The position numbers were made by a program, and so were the translations under genes. A stretch of 64,000 nucleotides of DNA from Siderastrea radians. Lineage: Eukaryota; Cnidaria; Anthozoa; Scleractinia; Rhizangiidae. Numbering within the stretch: position 1 is the stretch's first letter; each line of letters starts with the position of its first letter. The stretch lies in contig OZ024894.1 in assembly GCA_964017195.1 (NCBI GenBank), positions 34,469,614 to 34,533,613 of the forward strand, read 5' to 3'. The notes beneath the pieces are model-generated. The model was not told the origin of the DNA and ran no database searches. It was given only the letters and a program-made list of their open reading frames with translations. Positions 59,106-64,000 of this stretch are shown here, piece by piece.

Positions 59106-59859
59106 CTGTAAATGAAACAGTAAAAGTACTTGGTGTGATTCCAGAAAATACCCTACCTCCCCGCGAATAGTTCTGTGCTTTGAACCCCTGCCCCCAACCC
59201 TCCAGAAAATTCCAGTTCCATCCCCACCCCCTTAGAATTCCCAATGACCATCCATGGGGTGGATGTCGAGATAAATTGTCATGAAACCACACATTACAAG
59301 AATTGCCTTGTATGGGTATGTGCGATGATAGCTAGTTCCAGGACTACTCTCAGCATTTTGTTACAATTCTTTAATGGTTCAGTCTGCTATTAATTGACAT
59401 TAGTAAGCACTTGGGTGGAGAGATCTCAACTGTCTGCCACTGTTTCTTATCCAGGGAAACCAGATGTAGGCAGAGACCAGTCCTCAGATTAAAGTCTAAT
59501 ATGCTACATGACATGTACATGCACGTGTACGTAAATACTTACCACTGCATCTCTACAGGAATAACAGTCTTATCAAAAGCAACGTGGGGTAATGTGTCAA
59601 AGGGGAGAAGACTTACAACTGCACATGCATGGCAACTACATATCTTTCGTCATTTGCTATTGTGCACATCCATGTACAGGTAAACAGCTGAAAGACCGTC
59701 AAAACTGTAAAATGTCGATTTTTCTGGTAGTCAAATGACTAAAGGAAAACGTTGAGCTTGCTACTTGTAACCAAGTCACAAAGATGCCACTAGCTATCTG
59801 ACTGTCATTTTCACAGAATCTAACCTTGTTTTCCCTCACGTTAGATTGATGATAAACAA

Positions 59860-60311
59860 GAGAGGATAAAGGGGTAAGAGAGCTACTCCCCCATATAGGC
59901 CCTAACCCCATCCTAATCCCTCAAGTTATTTTTAGTGACAAATGGCGGGAAATTCAAATTTCAAATAACTTACTGAGTTTTGAAGCAATGACTCGAAATT
60001 TTTGCAGCAATATAGAACTTGTCATTTTGTAAAATTTCATGACTTTAATTTTTCCAGTTTTGACATTTTTCGCCGGTAAAATGACGTCACAACGTTGGCA
60101 CCAAATTTTGCTTTTAGTATTATGGTATATGTTGTGTTGGTTTCTGAATGACCTTGTTACACAGATCTCAAACCTGAAATAAATAATGAAATATGTTTAT
60201 CCACTCAACGTTTTAAAATTTCAATTTTGTTACTAAAAATAACTTTAGAGGGATTAGGATGGGAATAGGGCCTATATGGAAGATTAACTCTCTTACACCT
60301 TCATCCTATCA
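59860..60311. mobile_element. MITE with about 85-bp inverted arms
   Basis: The left arm 59860-59945 and right arm 60222-60311 are inverted copies. Both contain taagagag, ccatataggccct, catcctaatccct and gttatttttagt. The centre has no gene. The target duplication could not be fixed. Confidence 0.8.
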
Positions 60312-60547
60312 TGTGATAAATGGATACTTGTACGTGTAGATAAAAGAAGCCATTGACATCAAGAAAACTTGAGTTTAACTGTTCCAACATTTTCAACTGA
60401 AGCCTAGTTAAGCCTGGTTGACATTTGTGACATAGGTGTAATGAAATGGACACGAAAACATAAAGAAAAGCTTAGTTTATCCTATAAAACTACGTAGTTA
60501 TAAGATTAACATCGAGTGCATTTTTTTAATCGTGTGACCATTTTATT

Positions 60548-60910
60548 ATGATGCTGCAGTCCCTTGCCTTCGTCTCCCCCTTCCCTGTTTGCAATGTTGA
60601 AAAGACTACAAAATTTGGTATTTTCTGCGTGAAACGGCGCATTTGTTTTTCAGCATTGGTTCGGGAGAGGGGTAGCCGCGTACAAGGCGTCAAGTATCAT
60701 CCGAAGAATTTTTGGCTGAGGTTGCAGCATGAACCATACTTTAGACGCTTTTCACTTCATGCCAAAAAGATTCATGTACGTGGCATGTTGACCACACCTG
60801 TAAAACTGAAAATGGGTGAAACAACAGTCAAAAAATACCAATGTCTTAATGATGAAAACCAGGATTCGTTTTGTTTGGACTGGTGTAATAGAAAGCCTTT
60901 AGTATGTTAA
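60548..60910 (+). other. Unassigned 120-codon open frame
   Basis: An open frame on the plus strand in the A6-D2 intron. It is basic and Cys-containing, with no family I recognise, no signal peptide and no splice context. It is likely chance or a transposon remnant. Confidence 0.12.
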
Positions 60911-61080
60911 AATAAACAGAAGCATGTCTAGTTTAAAATAATCCACCCAAAAAGTTATTCCGAGATTTTATTTTTTAATTACTTAGTCTAACTTTTTTTC
61001 GATTTAAGTCACTCTCTTTCTGGATTGGTGAACCTACAAGAACAAGGTCATTTTGCATGCAACAACACAACAACACCTAC

Positions 61081-61389
61081 CGTCAACTCGAAATCTTGTC
61101 TTCTTATAAGTTGTTTTATCCTGGACCTTCACTATACATTTGTAAACACCACTATCTTCCACCTTAGCTTTTGTAATCTTGAGGACAGCCTGTACTCTGT
61201 TAGTGGCTCTGTCCACAATGTTAGTCACCCAGCTGTTAGGAACATCAACATCTCCTGAGTTAGTTTCCTTTTTCCACAGCAGTGTAGCAACTGAAGCACC
61301 TTCGGCTTCGCAAGTGACTTTTCCATCCTGCCCTTGTATCACGATAATGGCTCTATCTGGTATCAGCACAAAGTAGCTTGGCAGTTCAA
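61081..61389 (-). CDS. Ig-domain exon A6
   Basis: This 309-nt phase 1-1 exon has its acceptor CAG ending at 61390 and donor GTAGGT from 61080. Core: Cys in KVTCEAEGAS, Trp in ATLLWKKET, Cys in DSGVYKCIVKV. It is nearly identical to A1 and to the dead exon at 29283. The frame is intact. It lies between B6 and D2, so in this set there is a single A domain. Confidence 0.83.
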
Positions 61390-62306
61390 CTGCAAAGAAA
61401 GTTTAAGAGCATTGCTTCACTTGCATGTTCAATCTACGTAAGGGTTTGTTGAAACGAAGACAAAAGCATAATTGAATAAGGCGTCCAATGAACCATTATG
61501 TCGCCAAACATCATTTTGAAGTTTGGCAGGCAGTTAAGTGACTTTTGGTCCTCAAAGTAAGGGTGGAATCATTTGCAGCGTACGCGTATGGGTGTCAGTA
61601 AAACACGGGGTCGGGTTCCCGTCATAAGAATAACAGTACTAACAATTACAAGGCATTTAGCCTTGAAAGATTCGTGTCCAGCTGCCGGGCATTTACATTT
61701 AGACACTGCGTTTAATTAATGTATAGTACAGAGCAAACACCTTTCTATGATACTGTAGAAACATTGTGGTCTTATGACATTTGAGGCGACTGCAAGTTGG
61801 AATTTATTCCTAGGAAGTTAACGTTAATTAAAAACCTTAAAGCTTCACCCGAACATTTCTTAAAAACGCTCTCATAGAAATTCTCAAAAATTTTTCAGAC
61901 GTGAATACAAATATGTCAGGTCGAAGTTCAAGTCGAGCCCTTCCAAGAATTTGACTCCTTGATGAAAAGTACGTGGCTCTCATGCAAAATGGAAAATGAC
62001 GTCATTGAGTTGCTATGGTAACACCAATTTTGATGAAACTTACCGCGTTTAAAACTTTCATGTCTATGTAGGATAGCAGTAACGATCGATTTTCTATTGA
62101 ATCATTACTCAAAGTTGAAAGGTATCGCCACTCAAAAACCCGATCGACCCACTTTAAAACCACGTGTCTTTTTTGGTTGTTTTCTTCATTAACATTTCCA
62201 CACAATTTCGCGTGAACTGTGCATAGCTTCATTCAACATGGGTACCCACCTGATAAGATTGCAATAATATTATCACCATAATTACACCACACGTTCATCA
62301 ACGCAC

Positions 62307-62606
62307 CTGAACTTATCAGGAAAAACGTCATGCGAGACTCAATAGTGCCTGATTTGTCTCTTGCCTTGCATTTGTAATTTCCAGCATCATCCTTAATAAG
62401 GTTCAACACAGTAAAAGTCTGTCCATTCAAAACAATTTTATTTGGCATAACAGCTCTTTCATTCCAAGGAGAGCGAAATTGCTTTTGGTGTAAAAGGGAC
62501 ACTGTAGCGTCTGGATCATCAGTTGTACAGTTAAAGTCCATATTCAAACCAAAGTGACCTGCTGCAATGTATGGGGGAGGATTGAGGAATCTTAAAGCTC
62601 GTACAC
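62307..62606 (-). CDS. Ig-domain exon B6
   Basis: This 300-nt phase 1-1 exon has its acceptor CAG ending at 62607 and donor GTGCGT from 62306. First Cys in MDFNCTTDDPD, Trp-less VSLLH, second Cys in DAGNYKCKARDKSGT. The Glu after the G-T-I turn is kept where B-psi has a stop. The frame is intact. It is the first Ig exon of the right-hand set. Confidence 0.83.
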
Positions 62607-62878
62607 CTGCAACACAAAAAAAACAATTACGTAATTTTGTTTCGGGAGTGATTATTATTTTCACGAGTGAAAGACATGGCAGGCACTTTGAAATAAAATT
62701 TGCTCACCACCCAAACGTGAGCCCGAATTTTGTATGTGATAGTCTAAAACAAATTTTATATAAAGTTTACACGATAACGAGTGAGTGACAGTCATGTGAT
62801 CCTGCACGTGACAACCTCCCTAACAGCAATAAGTCGTTCATTGCACAAGAGCACTCACGACCTACTTTGTTGTTGTTG

Positions 62879-62918
<40 letters not shown>

Positions 62919-64000
62919 TATTATTATTATTATTATAGCTACGTATACTCGTATTTAAAAATGTTTTAAAATAGTTGTTCAAAAATAGGCAGTCTGTAAT
63001 GAAAAGCTTAAGAGGTATTAACAAATATTGTAAAAGTTATGTATATATTAAAAAAACAATTATTATCATTAGTATTATTATTATTATTATTATTATTAAG
63101 AAGAGTTTAAATGATATGTCTTTTTTATTGGTGAAATTGAGACGCTGTTTAGAAACAATTTGCAAAGCACAACCCTGTGTTAATGTAGTCATAACTGTAC
63201 GCATGTCATTCTGCACATGCATGCAAGCTGAATGTAGGCGATTTCCGTTCTACTTTTTTGAGGAAAAGGTTTTACTTCTCAAGTTGACATTGATTATATA
63301 AGCGTTCCTTAACTTTTTTTACACAGGTTAGCAAAGATTACGAACAAACAGGTGTGTCGTTTTGTCTTTACTGTTGTCAGATCAGTCAATAAGTTGTAAG
63401 TTTTTGACCTGACAAAACTTATTTCGAATTTTCTCTGCCCCTCTCAATTCTGAAGAAGTTAAAAAGTAACGAACGTTTTAGGAGAGTGGTATTCATGTTG
63501 TATTTTGTTTTTTTCCTTTTACAGCCAGTTTTACTTAGTGGCGCCTAATGGCACGTAAGAATTTCGCGACAGAGGAATTTCTTTCGCACGTAAAGTACGG
63601 CTGTCCGTACGTAATTATCGGGCTTCTAAATACTTTTCCTAATTTTAGTATGATCTATATGCGGTACTGAACACGTTCCATCGTTTTCTATACTTAGCCA
63701 ACGATCACACGCGTAAGATCGTGGTGTGTTGTTAGTCTAACGTTTACGTGCGTAGAAGGCATGCCTACATGCCTACGTTCATGTTTTCGTTAACAATCCT
63801 TTCCTAGACCTCTCGCTTTTTGAAAATCGAAGGAAATTAAGTATGGCAAATATTCTTCGTAGGTTCTTCGAAAAGTTTCGGCAAATGATCAGAAAATTTC
63901 GCATACATGAGGCCTAATACTTCAATTCGAATTTACGCGATGCTGATCAAAATTGCGTGTATGTTGGTTCCTTTGACATGATATTAAAGTAAGCGCAAAT
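62607..64000. other. Region upstream of B6
   Basis: It holds ATT/TTG microsatellites (62867-62936 and 63058-63100) and unremarkable sequence. I looked for a signal-peptide exon like 26574-26649 on the minus strand and did not find one. Confidence 0.5.
62867..62936. repeat. TTG/TTA trinucleotide microsatellite
   Basis: Runs of ttg then tta, giving Asn or Tyr homopolymer frames that are not genes. Confidence 0.95.

Larger units (their letters stand above)
57429..62606 (-). other. Right-hand Ig gene segment B6-A6-D2-C2
   Basis: Four intact phase 1-1 exons in the same order as in the left gene (B, A, D, C), with no broken frame. The signal exon would lie right of the window or was not recognised in 62.6-64.0 kb. 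The 3' part (E type) is absent, and the retroelement block lies in that direction. Confidence 0.6.
61060..62640. repeat. Segmental duplication block R
   Basis: Exons A6 and B6 and part of the intron between them match blocks L and M (for example acttgcatgttcaatctacg, gtttggcaggcagttaagtg, gcatttagccttgaaagat, and ttggttgttttcttcatt near 62170). A broken copy of the 143-bp MITE sits at 61561-61595. Confidence 0.78.

Noticed and set aside
62781..63301. Poly-Tyr, poly-Asn and poly-Ile proteins
   Set aside because: They are trinucleotide microsatellite translations.

Overview
The window looks like nuclear DNA of an anthozoan cnidarian, most likely a stony coral. That is an inference. It rests on AT-rich, intron-heavy sequence, small phase-1 immunoglobulin (Ig) exons spread over tens of kilobases, tRNA-derived SINEs, and a mix of Academ, PIF/Harbinger, Tc1/mariner-type, BEL/Pao and Ty3/gypsy-like elements. 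There is no prokaryotic gene organisation, rRNA or CRISPR.

The host content is one Ig-superfamily receptor locus, entirely on the minus strand, so it reads from right to left. I can delimit 17 Ig exons by splice acceptor, donor and phase. Every intact one begins and ends in phase 1, so any of them can be joined to any other in frame. They fall into five types: A (309 nt, Cys-Trp-Cys core), B (300-306 nt, no core Trp), C (321 nt) and D (351-354 nt), each with an extra Cys pair, and E (303 nt). In transcription order they run B6-A6-D2-C2 (62.6-57.4 kb), then a retroelement scar (56.1-48.7 kb), then A5-B4-A4-B3-A3 (48.2-38.2 kb), a dead set SPpsi-Bpsi-Apsi (33.4-29.3 kb), and SP-B1-A2-A1-D1-C1-E1 (26.6-0.3 kb). 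SP is a signal-peptide exon at 26574-26649 whose phase-1 donor fits every Ig exon. The leftmost set is a credible gene running off the left edge. The rest are paralogous genes, alternative cassettes or relics. No transmembrane or cytoplasmic exon lies in the window, so the receptor's signalling class is unknown.

Mobile DNA explains much of the remainder. An Academ-type transposon (3911-9776) sits between A1 and D1. Its ends are exact because a paralogous empty site survives at 29.06 kb. A nearly complete Harbinger element (41498-43941) carries both its genes. A chimeric BEL/Pao and Ty3/gypsy-like block (about 48.67-56.15 kb) begins where a fifth B exon should be. Between these lie a 3.2-kb mariner-ended element with a nested hAT-like MITE, several Harbinger-like MITEs, SINE hairpins, a palindromic GACGT-rich block, a 16-bp-type minisatellite and simple repeats.

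The most interesting signal is the array of tandem B-A Ig cassettes in every state: intact, stop-bearing, frameshifted, donor-less and deleted. It resembles in principle a birth-and-death recognition-receptor locus such as cnidarian allorecognition loci, but function cannot be settled from sequence alone.
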